A DNA stretch of 64,000 nt from Rouxiella sp. WC2420 (GTDB lineage Bacteria > Pseudomonadota > Gammaproteobacteria > Enterobacterales > Enterobacteriaceae). Every line of letters starts with the position of its first letter. The stretch's first letter is position 1. Positions 35,675-43,158 of this stretch are shown piece after piece. A program made the position numbers and the translations under genes. The stretch is from contig NZ_CP165628.1 of assembly GCF_041200025.1 (NCBI RefSeq), positions 1,736,001 to 1,800,000 on the forward strand, read 5' to 3'. The notes beneath the pieces are model-generated. The model was not told the origin of the DNA. It was given only the letters and a program-made list of their open reading frames with translations, and did not search any database.

Positions 35675-36214
35675 ATGACCAAACTTACCTTACAAGAACA
35701 GATGCTAAAAGCTGGTTTAGTGACCAGCACGAAAATGGCCAAGGTCCAGAGAACGGCTAAAAAGTCACGAGCTCAGGTTCGTGAGGCCAGAGAGGCTGTT
35801 GAAGAGAGTAAAAAGGCACAGCTTGAGCGTGATAAACAGCTAAGCGAACAACAAAAACAGGCTGCACTGGCAAAAGAATATAAAGCTCAGGTGAAACAGC
35901 TTATAGAAATGAATAGAATTGATATTTCAAAAGGGGATATTAATTTTAACTTTACAGATAATAATTTAATTAAAAAAATTGTTGTCGATAAAACGACTCA
36001 AGCACAGCTGATTAATGGCCGTCTCGCCATCGCTCGTTTAGTTGTTAATAGTAATGGCGAGAGTCAATACGCTATTATTCCCGCCAGCGTCGCCGATAAA
36101 ATTACGCAACGAGATGCCAGCAGCATTGTATTAAATAGTGTGCTTAGTCAGGAAGAACAGGATGAAGAAGATCCGTATGCTGATTTTAAAGTGCCCGATG
36201 ATTTGATGTGGTAA
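35675..36214 (+). CDS. DUF2058 protein (YaiL-like)
   Basis: A 179-aa soluble protein: MTKLTLQEQMLKAGLVTSTKMAKV, then a long basic coiled coil (about residues 25-75, REAREAVEESKKAQLERDKQLSEQQ), then a C-terminal domain with INFNFTDNNLIKKIVVD and a very acidic tail (SQEEQDEEDPYADFKVPDDLMW). This is the enterobacterial YaiL/DUF2058 family, annotated as nucleoprotein or polynucleotide-associated; its biochemical function is unknown. Start chosen at the family-typical MTKLTLQEQ; the upstream 44 in-frame codons are not protein-like. Confidence 0.85.
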   Translation: MTKLTLQEQMLKAGLVTSTKMAKVQRTAKKSRAQVREAREAVEESKKAQLERDKQLSEQQKQAALAKEYKAQVKQLIEMNRIDISKGDINFNFTDNNLIKKIVVDKTTQAQLINGRLAIARLVVNSNGESQYAIIPASVADKITQRDASSIVLNSVLSQEEQDEEDPYADFKVPDDLMW

Positions 36215-36229
36215 TTAATCTTTGCAGAT

Positions 36230-36262
36230 GCCTGTATATAAAAAGTACTCCCAGGCTTTTTA
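36230..36262 (+). terminator. stem-loop after the DUF2058 gene
   Basis: GCCTG (36230-36234) pairs with CAGGC (36252-36256), followed by TTTTTATT. Short stem with a good T-run 15 bases after the stop codon. Confidence 0.55.
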
Positions 36263-36373
36263 TTAAGATTTAATGGCCAGCGAGTCCTGATGAAAACCCC
36301 GGGGGAGTCGCCAAGTTGGGCTGGCACCGCAATTTGTGCTCAAAATCTGTGCGCCCTATCAATACTGTCAGGT

Positions 36374-37072
36374 TCAAAACGGGCTGACATTGCTGGCTTT
36401 GATCGATTCTCCGCTGACTGGATGGGCGAAATGCAATTCGCTGGCATGGAGCATGAGTCGCGGAGTGCGTTCAGTGCCTGGTGATATCAGGCCGCCGTAC
36501 AGGTCACAGCCCAGAATAGGGTGGCCCAACAGCTGGCAGTGAATGCGAAGTTGATGAGTGCGACCGGTTTGCGGGGTCAAGAGTACTCGCGTTAATGGCA
36601 GTAACGACCCGTTTTCTAATTCGTGATAAAAGCGCTCAACGACCCGATAGTCCGAGCGGGCAGGCTTGCCGTGGGTTTCACAAATCGACATCAGCGGGAA
36701 CAGCGCCGGGTCTTTGGCAATCGCCGCGTCTATCACTCCCTCATTGTCGTGCAAATGCCCGCATAGCAGGGCGCTGTAAACCTTGGTTACCGTGCGCTGG
36801 CTGAACTGTTTGCAGAGGGCGGCATTAATAGCCTTATTACGCGCAATCACCATCAGCCCGGAGGTGCCAAAATCGAGTCGGTGGACCAGTGTGCAGCCGG
36901 GAAAGATCTGCACCAGCCGATGATGCACCGAATCAATATTTTGTGGATTTTTCCCTGAAAGGCTGAGCAAACCTGTGGGTTTATTAATAAGTACCAGGTG
37001 CTCATCCTGATAAAGAATCTCTACGTTGCCATGGCACGGCGGGGCAATAAAAGTATCGATTATCTTGGACAT
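36374..37072 (-). CDS. RluA-family pseudouridine synthase
   Basis: A 232-aa pseudouridine synthase of the RluA family without an S4 domain. Seen: ILYQDEHLVLINKPTGLLS, the catalytic block TLVHRLDFGTSGLMVIARN (Asp in HRLD), KVYSALLCGHL and the RNA/uracil-binding LTPQTGRTHQLRIHCQLLGHPILG. It isomerises uridine in rRNA or tRNA. Chain length and the missing N-terminal S4 domain match RluA (23S U746 / tRNA U32), but it could be a paralogue; the C-terminal HASELHFAHPVSGE is the family end. Single gene. Confidence 0.85.
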   Translation of the reverse strand: MSKIIDTFIAPPCHGNVEILYQDEHLVLINKPTGLLSLSGKNPQNIDSVHHRLVQIFPGCTLVHRLDFGTSGLMVIARNKAINAALCKQFSQRTVTKVYSALLCGHLHDNEGVIDAAIAKDPALFPLMSICETHGKPARSDYRVVERFYHELENGSLLPLTRVLLTPQTGRTHQLRIHCQLLGHPILGCDLYGGLISPGTERTPRLMLHASELHFAHPVSGESIKASNVSPF

Positions 37073-37204
37073 CAGGCTACCGGGATAAAGAGTGGGGGCG
37101 GATGATAACGAATTTCAAGGCGACTGGCGAGTCTGGCTATTTGTCTCATGAAGCGGCGGCTGGCGAGTCGAATTTATATGCGAATTCATGCTTGTTGATA
37201 CAAG

Positions 37205-37234
37205 GCCCGTTTAAGTTAATTTAAACGGGCTTTT
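37205..37234. terminator. bidirectional rho-independent terminator
   Basis: GCCCGTTTAA (37205-37214), 6-base loop, TTAAACGGGC (37221-37230), then TTTT. A perfect 10-bp stem 8 bases beyond the stop of the minus-strand transporter gene, with A/T runs suited to termination on that strand too. Confidence 0.85.
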
Positions 37235-37241
37235 CTATAAA

Positions 37242-38558
37242 TTAATGTGCTTTTTTCATCATCATGGCAGTGGCGCTAGAAAGCAGGCAACCAGCCAGCA
37301 GATAGACAGCTACGCTACGCCAGTCGCCGCCAGAAAACGTGACCAGCGAGGCAGCAATCAATGGCGTAAATCCACCGCCAACCACGCTAGCCACTTGATA
37401 ACCTACACCCGCGCCACTGTAGCGATAACTCGCACCAAACATCTCTGTAAACATCGGTTGCTGCACGCAGACCACCATGTCATGAGCCACATTCGCCAGC
37501 ATAATGGCGAAGAATATGATCCAGAATACAGAGTGAGCTTCCAGCGCCATAAAGAACGGAAAGGCGCTGAGTGTGCCGACCAACGCACCGGTAATGTAAA
37601 TGCGCCGCCGTCCAAAGCGGTCGGCCAGCCAGGCAAAGCTGGGAATGGTCAGGCAACTTAGGCCGCCAACCAACAAACCGATATTAAGAAACAGTTCGCG
37701 TGGTAAACCAAGGTTTTGGGTGGAATAGCTGAGGGCAAAAGTGGTGACAATATACATTGTCAGCAGCTCGCACAGTCGCAGGGCAATAATTTTTAGAAAC
37801 GCGCTGGGATGGCGTATCAACGCTTCCATAACCGGCAGGCGTCGTTTAGCCTGTACTTCAGGTTCATGCTGACTCTGCTGCTCAAATTCGGCAGACTCGA
37901 CTATGCCATTGCGGACCCAAAGCGCCGCCAGTACCAATAGGGTGCTGAACAGGAATGGAATACGCCAGCCCCAGCTCAGGAACTGTTCATCGGTGGTGAA
38001 ATGGCTGATGAGCGAGACCAGGCCGGTCGACAGCAGCAGCCCGACACCGTAGCCTATTTGCACGCCACTGCTGTAGAACGCTTTTTTCTTCTCAGGAGCG
38101 CTCTCCACTGAAAGCACCGCCGCGCCTCCCCATTCACCGCCAACCGCGAAACCTTGTATTGCTCGCAGTGACACCAGCAGCACCGGAGCCCACCAGCCAA
38201 TCATGCTAAAGCTTGGCAATAGGCCGATTAGCGCGGTTGCCAAACCCATTATCCAGACGGTCATCATCAGCATGCGTTTACGGCCAAGACGATCGCCAAA
38301 ATGGCCGAAGATTACCCCGCCTAATGGCCGGAACAGAAAGCCGACGCCAAAGGTCGCCAAAGCAGCAATGGTCCCCATGGCCGGACTTATCTGCGGGAAA
38401 AATTCGCGGTTAAACACCAGGGCCGCGGTGATGCCATAAAGTAGAAAGTCATACCAGTCTACTACTGCGCCAGCGAAGCTACCCCATGCAGCGCGACGGG
38501 CACGATTAAGTGAAAACGTCTCCTTGCCGGGGGAAGTCGAAATGAGGGTGGAGTCCAT
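37242..38558 (-). CDS. MFS transporter, metabolite:H+ symporter (MHS) family
   Basis: A 438-aa, twelve-helix transporter. Seen: RAAWGSFAGAVVDWYDFLLYG, the MHS hallmark; GHFGDRLGRKRMLM in loop 2-3; RAIQGFAVGGEWGGAAVLSVE in helix 5, nearly diagnostic for the ShiA/ProP/CitA group; and WLADRFGRRRIY in the second half. It imports an organic acid, shikimate-like compound or osmolyte with protons; the substrate is not readable. The ATG at 38558 follows AGGACAAGT; the frame extends 27 codons further up with no support. Confidence 0.9.
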   Translation of the reverse strand: MDSTLISTSPGKETFSLNRARRAAWGSFAGAVVDWYDFLLYGITAALVFNREFFPQISPAMGTIAALATFGVGFLFRPLGGVIFGHFGDRLGRKRMLMMTVWIMGLATALIGLLPSFSMIGWWAPVLLVSLRAIQGFAVGGEWGGAAVLSVESAPEKKKAFYSSGVQIGYGVGLLLSTGLVSLISHFTTDEQFLSWGWRIPFLFSTLLVLAALWVRNGIVESAEFEQQSQHEPEVQAKRRLPVMEALIRHPSAFLKIIALRLCELLTMYIVTTFALSYSTQNLGLPRELFLNIGLLVGGLSCLTIPSFAWLADRFGRRRIYITGALVGTLSAFPFFMALEAHSVFWIIFFAIMLANVAHDMVVCVQQPMFTEMFGASYRYSGAGVGYQVASVVGGGFTPLIAASLVTFSGGDWRSVAVYLLAGCLLSSATAMMMKKAH

Positions 38559-39289
38559 ACTTGTCCTGTTTACACCGTTTTTTATGACTACGATTGGTCG
38601 AGGTTTACTCACATTACGGCCGACATTTTTTAGCGGCACATGAGACTACCCCGACAACAGGTGAGAGGAAACATAAATTTAAGAAAACAACGACAAGGGG
38701 ACTCATGGACGTATGAGGATGCAGGAGTCTGACACGCTGATTTGCCAAGGCGTTCAGTCGCACCACTGTTAACCTCAAACCAGTGCTTTGCTGATGACGT
38801 TGTGGCTAAATACCCAACATCAAATATCTTGTTTGTTTAATGTGTTTGGTAACCCGGCAATTTAAAACATAATGGGGAATAGATCTTTACTTCAATATTA
38901 AATGATGTGAGCCAATTTGATGGGTTAAATAATAATATTGATGAAAGGCGAGGTTACTAGAATAAATACGCCGTTCTACGGGGTGCCTAGAATTAAGATC
39001 GGAATCTTAAGTTTAAATATTTAGTATGTGATGCGAGTGATTGTTTTAATGTTAGATGCCTCAGGTGTTCGAATGATTTCTACGCATGGAGGGTAAGAGT
39101 TGTATTTTTAACTTCTAATTTTTATTGATTAAAATAAGAGAGTGTAAGAATAAATAACATTTTACCAGCAGTAATAAAGTTGAGTTATTTGTATTGCCAT
39201 CATGATTTGCTGTTAGAAGTATCATAAAGTTAAATTGGAAGTCAATTATTCTCGCAGCAGTTAAACCACAGTAATGGAAAATAAAAATA
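38559..39289. other. 731-base AT-rich region, no gene supported
   Basis: Left 100 bases belong to the transporter promoter. From about 38850 the base composition turns strongly AT-rich and stays so, marking the transition from metabolic chromosome to accessory DNA. It must contain the promoter of the toxin operon beginning at 39290. I found no credible ORF, terminator or long repeat. Confidence 0.5.
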
Positions 39290-39472
39290 ATGGATATTCA
39301 ATATAACAACGAACTGACTCCTGAAGTTTTAGCCAAGATGGGCAAGTCTCCGCTTGTTCTTGAACAACTGGCTGAGATTGCTGAGTTTAATGATGACGCG
39401 CGTGAGCTCATCGCTGGACAACAGGAATATTGCTGCCAGCACCCAGGTAATGAAGTAAGAGTAGTGTTGTAA
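39290..39472 (+). CDS. small protein upstream of PAAR toxin, unknown function
   Basis: A 60-aa acidic protein that I do not recognise: ELTPEVLAKMGKSPLVLEQLAEIAEFNDDARELIAGQ, predicted helical. It ends one base into the PAAR gene start (TAATG), so the two are translated as a unit. By position it could be a loading adaptor or chaperone for the PAAR effector; nothing in the sequence proves that. Confidence 0.6.
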   Translation: MDIQYNNELTPEVLAKMGKSPLVLEQLAEIAEFNDDARELIAGQQEYCCQHPGNEVRVVL

Positions 39473-41076
39473 TGGGAAATCGTTCTAATTGTTATGGACG
39501 AGGTACGGCACTGGAGGGGGACAAAACAACCACGGGTGCAGAATGCATCGCCTCAATCTCCAATGATATCGAGCATGGGCGAAGGGTTGTTCGCGTTGGT
39601 GATAAAACTACTCCATGCCCTAAATGTAGTGAGGTTGGAGAGATAATATCGGGTGAGCCACGCGATTCTAATATGGGTAAAATTGCAGCTGTAGATGGTT
39701 CTATCGTGCGGTGTGGTTGCCTATGTGGATCTAACCGAATTATTGCTCCTGCAGGGCAATGGATTGGAAGAGGCCCCGATCCTTCCATTGCAGCATGTGA
39801 AAAATTAGCAGCTGAATGTAAGGCAATCGTAGAAGCCGAAAAAATAAAACTGGCAGAAGAACGTGATCTTAATCGTGTATTTGCCAAGTCCTTCCTGCGG
39901 GGGGAGGGTTGTAACGATTCAGGGAAAGAGCCGGAGCCGCACAGCAATTTTGCTGAGATGTCATTTTATCAGGCAGCTATTACCCAAAAGCCTGTATCAG
40001 AGACTGACGTTCCACAACACGCCCAGACTGCCAAGAAAAAGAAACCCGCAGAAGATATTGCTCAGCCCAAAAAGCGAAGTGCCTTATATAAATGGTGGAA
40101 TGGTAATCATCAGGAAATAGAATATCGGAGGGCAACATCCGCTGCAGCAAATGCTAACAATGCTCCGATGTCGATTGAAGGTGCTAGCGTTCTTGGTTTG
40201 GTGGGGGGAAATGCCATTACATCTGGAACTTGGGCGGTAAAACTTGGGGAGATGGCAAACGGACTCGGAAGGATCGCAGCCAGCGGCCCCGGAGCACCAA
40301 TAGCAGTTGTAGTGGTAGGAATGATGCCCGGCAGGCTGAATGATGGTGAACAGGATTTCATTGATCGGATGCGACTTGAACAAATGAATGAAGCCCCAAG
40401 TCGTGTGCGGTATACGTGGGAGCAAGACGGCACAGGCAATCTGTTTCCTCGTGGCTGGCATACGCCGCCGGGTAAGGATATGGTACGGGTGCGAAAAATG
40501 GGGTGGGATAACAGCCTTGAGGCGTATACTTTCGCTATAGATGAAGATCCACATATCACCATTTTCTGGACGGCGGATAATTCAGGAGTGAGTGTTCACT
40601 CGAATACAGGCAATCAGAACCCGATAAAGATACCTAATCCTGTGATTGTTGATCCTTTACCATACAAGACCAACATTGAGGCGACAACCAGTCCGGCCCC
40701 GAAAGATAAAGGCTTTGCGGATTATATTCTTATCTTACCGATATCGAATATTCCGCCGATTTATATTTACATTAGTCAGGGACGTTCAGGTATCCCTGAT
40801 AAAGATCATGATTATCATCCAGCACCGGAAACAAATGAAATTGGTATTTCAGGTCTTAGGCAAGCTAAGAAAAAAACACCTAAACAAGGTGGTGGCGGAC
40901 TTAGAGAGCGCTGGGTTGATGCTAAAGGTAGGCGGATTTACGAATGGGATTCGCAGCACGGTGAACTTGAAGAATACAGGGCCAGCGATGGTGAGCATTT
41001 AGAATTTGTAGATTATAAAACAGGTGAGCAGTTAAAACCTGCGGTCAAGGGTCGAAATATTAAAAGGTATCTGTGA
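39472..41076 (+). CDS. PAAR-domain toxin with S-pyocin domain and colicin E3-type rRNase
   Basis: A 534-aa modular toxin. Residues 1-100: PAAR-like spike-tip domain (ALEGDKTTTGAECIAS, RVVRVGDKTTPCPKC, GKIAAVDGSIVRCGC), which lets the protein ride on a type VI secretion spike. Residues about 100-210: charged linker. About 220-440: S-type-pyocin-like translocation domain (ending HPAPETNEIG-like YHPAPETNEIGISG). Residues 455-534: colicin E3/cloacin DF13 ribonuclease domain, with YEWDSQHGELEEYRASDG. The E3 catalytic set is present as Asp493, His496, Glu500 and Arg528. It should cut 16S rRNA at the decoding site (A1493 in E. coli). Immunity gene follows. No type VI structural genes are in the window. 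Confidence 0.9.
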   Translation: MGNRSNCYGRGTALEGDKTTTGAECIASISNDIEHGRRVVRVGDKTTPCPKCSEVGEIISGEPRDSNMGKIAAVDGSIVRCGCLCGSNRIIAPAGQWIGRGPDPSIAACEKLAAECKAIVEAEKIKLAEERDLNRVFAKSFLRGEGCNDSGKEPEPHSNFAEMSFYQAAITQKPVSETDVPQHAQTAKKKKPAEDIAQPKKRSALYKWWNGNHQEIEYRRATSAAANANNAPMSIEGASVLGLVGGNAITSGTWAVKLGEMANGLGRIAASGPGAPIAVVVVGMMPGRLNDGEQDFIDRMRLEQMNEAPSRVRYTWEQDGTGNLFPRGWHTPPGKDMVRVRKMGWDNSLEAYTFAIDEDPHITIFWTADNSGVSVHSNTGNQNPIKIPNPVIVDPLPYKTNIEATTSPAPKDKGFADYILILPISNIPPIYIYISQGRSGIPDKDHDYHPAPETNEIGISGLRQAKKKTPKQGGGGLRERWVDAKGRRIYEWDSQHGELEEYRASDGEHLEFVDYKTGEQLKPAVKGRNIKRYL

Positions 41077-41084
41077 GGTGAGAG

Positions 41085-41333
41085 ATGGGACTGAAATTAA
41101 CATTAGAATGGTTTGATAAAATAGATGAAATATTGATCAACAAGGAGACTTCTATAGACCTGGGTCAAGATGGTAGCCTAATTAAAAAATTCAACTTACC
41201 TCTTGATGGCAGAATATATGATGGTGGATTTGATGTGTTAATTTTGTGGAAGGATGATTTACAACCACTATTTTCCCATCATATTGATTTTGATAAATAT
41301 GACTATCAGTTAGTATTTAAGCGAAGTGAATAA
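41085..41333 (+). CDS. colicin E3/cloacin-type immunity protein
   Basis: An 82-aa acidic protein that resembles the ColE3 immunity protein throughout: MGLKLTLEWFDKIDE at the start, LGQDGSLIKKFNLPL, GGFDVLILW and LQPLFSHHIDFDKYDYQLVF at the end. It should bind the rRNase domain of the toxin encoded 8 bases upstream and block it in the producing cell. AGGTGAGAG precedes the ATG. Confidence 0.92.
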   Translation: MGLKLTLEWFDKIDEILINKETSIDLGQDGSLIKKFNLPLDGRIYDGGFDVLILWKDDLQPLFSHHIDFDKYDYQLVFKRSE

Positions 41334-41382
41334 CATATCTACGGTTTCCAAACTAAGTTTTAGCAATCGGTAATTGTTAAGT

Positions 41383-41408
41383 AGCAGCACACTGTTTCTT
41401 GTGCTGCT
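41383..41408 (+). terminator. stem-loop after the immunity gene
   Basis: AGCAGCACA (41383-41391), 8-base loop, TGTGCTGCT (41400-41408). A perfect 9-bp stem about 50 bases after the immunity stop; only a short T-containing tail (GCATTTCTT) follows. Confidence 0.55.
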
Positions 41409-42075
41409 GCATTTCTTAACCTCACTGAACACCTTTAATATCTTGCCAAAGCATGCCAACTGTGGCGATCCGTAGCCCTCTTTTATCACCAATAAATTGG
41501 TACAAAAGATCGATAAATTAATACTGATAGATTTTAACGATTAAATTATTATTGATCTGTTTTTAAATTGATTTGATCGATCGATTTAAACGATATGACG
41601 AACACCTAAAATAATTAAATTCTATAAATCTCAGTGACGTCTTTGTTACTAAAATCGGGGAGTATGTTGGTTTCAAGTCGAGTCAAGACCGTATTGCAAT
41701 AATCTTCATACCATTTCTTTTTGGTAGTAAATCACCTCGTGGCAACTACTCTGAAAGAACAAGTGTTGTCGAGTTTTGCATTCAACTCTCGAGCTTCTGC
41801 CAGTATTTATCACCGTTGGGATGAGCACGGAGGAACTTACCGAAGCCTTCAATAAGTTTATATTTCTTAACAAAGGGCTTTGCGTTTTTTACTTAAGTAT
41901 CAGTAAGTGGCATAACGATTTCCCCCCATTTGGGGGTCACTCCGTCATCGAACCAACATGACCACAAATCTGACCACCAATTTATCCCGATGCAGAGGGG
42001 TAATTGAAGATAGGCCGAGAAGAGTGAATAACCGACGAAGGCGCGTGCAGCAAGGGTAAAGCTCGAAAAGCAAAA
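41409..42075. other. decayed accessory DNA, no gene supported
   Basis: AT-rich sequence without a credible ORF. It contains a CCCCC-ATTT-GGGGG hairpin at about 41922-41936. At about 41940-41985 the minus strand reads TTGGTGGTCAGATTTGTGG, resembling the GTGGTCAT motifs near the element ends at 42193-42215 and 46670-46695. That may be a further eroded copy of the same integration end. Confidence 0.4.
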
Positions 42076-42076
42076 A

Positions 42077-42106
42077 GCCCGCGCAAGTTTCCTTGTGCGG
42101 GCTTTT
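42077..42106 (-). terminator. tRNA-type terminator downstream of the tRNA-Asn remnant
   Basis: GCCCGCGCAAG with CTTGTGCGGGC (one G-T pair) forms an 11-bp hairpin flanked by A-run and TTTT. On the minus strand it directly follows the tRNA-Asn 3'-end remnant at 42113-42128, as in an ordinary asn tRNA transcription unit. Confidence 0.75.
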
Positions 42107-42230
42107 CTAAATTTGGCTCCTCTGACTGGGATCGCCTTCGCCAGTAACTGGCTAATAAGCAAGCTAAACTTGAATTCCCTTTCTGTCAAGACCCCCAGAA
42201 TGACCACCAATAGTTACTGGTTACATAAAT
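42107..42230 (-). repeat. integrative-element end with tRNA-Asn 3' end (att-like), copy A
   Basis: On the minus strand this reads: element end (TGGTGGTCATTCTGGGGGTC ... CAGTTACTGGCGAAGGCGATCC) followed by CAGTCAGAGGAGCCAAATTT. The last part (42113-42128) is the exact 3' end of enterobacterial tRNA-Asn, the attachment core used by the Yersinia high-pathogenicity island and related ICEs. No complete tRNA is present. An imperfect copy of the whole 120-base unit is at 46590-46708. I read it as the displaced attR of an island integrated at tRNA-Asn. Confidence 0.75.
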
Positions 42231-42953
42231 CGATTTGAGCGGTCTACGTTCATTTGGTAATGGTTATCATGGTTATATCTACGATAGTAGTGTTTTTTCT
42301 GTCTCCATCGTGGAATTGTACCCGAGCAAATACCTGGGGGCCTGTTCTGTGCATAGGTTGTGTGAAGAGGTTTTTGGTCAAAGAGAGACTGCCAAAAACA
42401 GAACTGAAAACCGCGCTCGTGTGTAAAATTCGCCCCTAACTAACCAGTTGAGCAGTTTCAGATTTTGCGTAGACTGGCTATAAACAAGTTGCTTGGACTG
42501 CCCCCCCGACAATGGTGAGCGGCAGTAATATGACCGCACAAATAGACTCGCATTGAAAAGCGACGTTCGGGGTGAGTGGCGATCAGATCCAGATGCTCGT
42601 AGGGGTAGATATCAGGATGAGGGCACTATCCTGTGGGCAGAGCGTGGCTGGCTCGACGAAGTACTCAAATCCTGAAAACGAAGCCTCATCTTCACGCTCG
42701 ATTTCTCTAAATAAAAATCAAGCGGCTTATCTGGAATTCGCGAGCGGTATGTAGTCTTGAAGCGGAGTGGTGATCCCCCTCGCTTTTGGTATGCAAAGAA
42801 TGCATCTAAAAGGGCGTAAAAGTTGTGGAATACGCGCTTTTCCGTGAGGTGTGGCTGGTTGACAGAAAAATATGAACACCTTCTAACCCGGCTAACAGGA
42901 AATTCCAGGTTAAGAGAATTTGCATACACCTTCTTACGAAAATGACGGTGTTA
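42231..42953. other. decayed island DNA left of the Septu-like genes
   Basis: About 720 bases with only short, unconvincing frames on both strands. Some stretches look like old coding sequence (for example a plus-strand segment near 42810-42930 with WLTEKYEHLLTRLTGNSRL) but frames break repeatedly. I cannot name a gene here. Confidence 0.35.
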
Positions 42954-43109
42954 ATGAACAGTCCCGATCAAATCAAATGAGAATACGAAGAGCTGACAAA
43001 ACTGCCGCTTGATTCTGACGCGACCGCAAAGCGGCGACATGGTTTTGCATTCGAGCAGTTGCTCACTGGGCTCTTGAATGTGCTGCCCGTAAACCTAAAG
43101 GATTCTTAA
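42954..43109 (+). pseudogene. N-terminal remnant of a nuclease-like protein with in-frame stop
   Basis: From the ATG at 42954 the frame reads MNSPDQIK, stop (TGA at 42978), then EYEELTKLPLDSDATAKRRH GFAFEQLLTGLLNVLPVN to a stop at 43107. The pattern AKRRHGFAFEQLLTGLL is the usual opening of several restriction-endonuclease-like defence proteins. Only about 51 codons survive and one is a stop. It lies 49 bases before the Septu-like ATPase, suggesting a lost neighbour gene. Confidence 0.45.
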
Positions 43110-43158
43110 CAGTTTACCGATGACGCTGGCTCAGATCCGCAACTTGAGGAGAGTACCG

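Noticed and set aside
42107-42128. Functional tRNA-Asn gene
   Set aside because: Only the 3' terminal 16 bases match; no anticodon, D or acceptor 5' parts precede it.
42612-42929. 105-codon minus-strand ORF in the region left of the Septu-like genes
   Set aside because: No ribosome site, no recognisable domain, and the plus strand of the same stretch looks equally like decayed coding sequence.
38559-43109. Type VI secretion gene cluster around the PAAR toxin
   Set aside because: No VgrG, Hcp, TssB/C or other structural gene is present; the toxin is an orphan effector module here.
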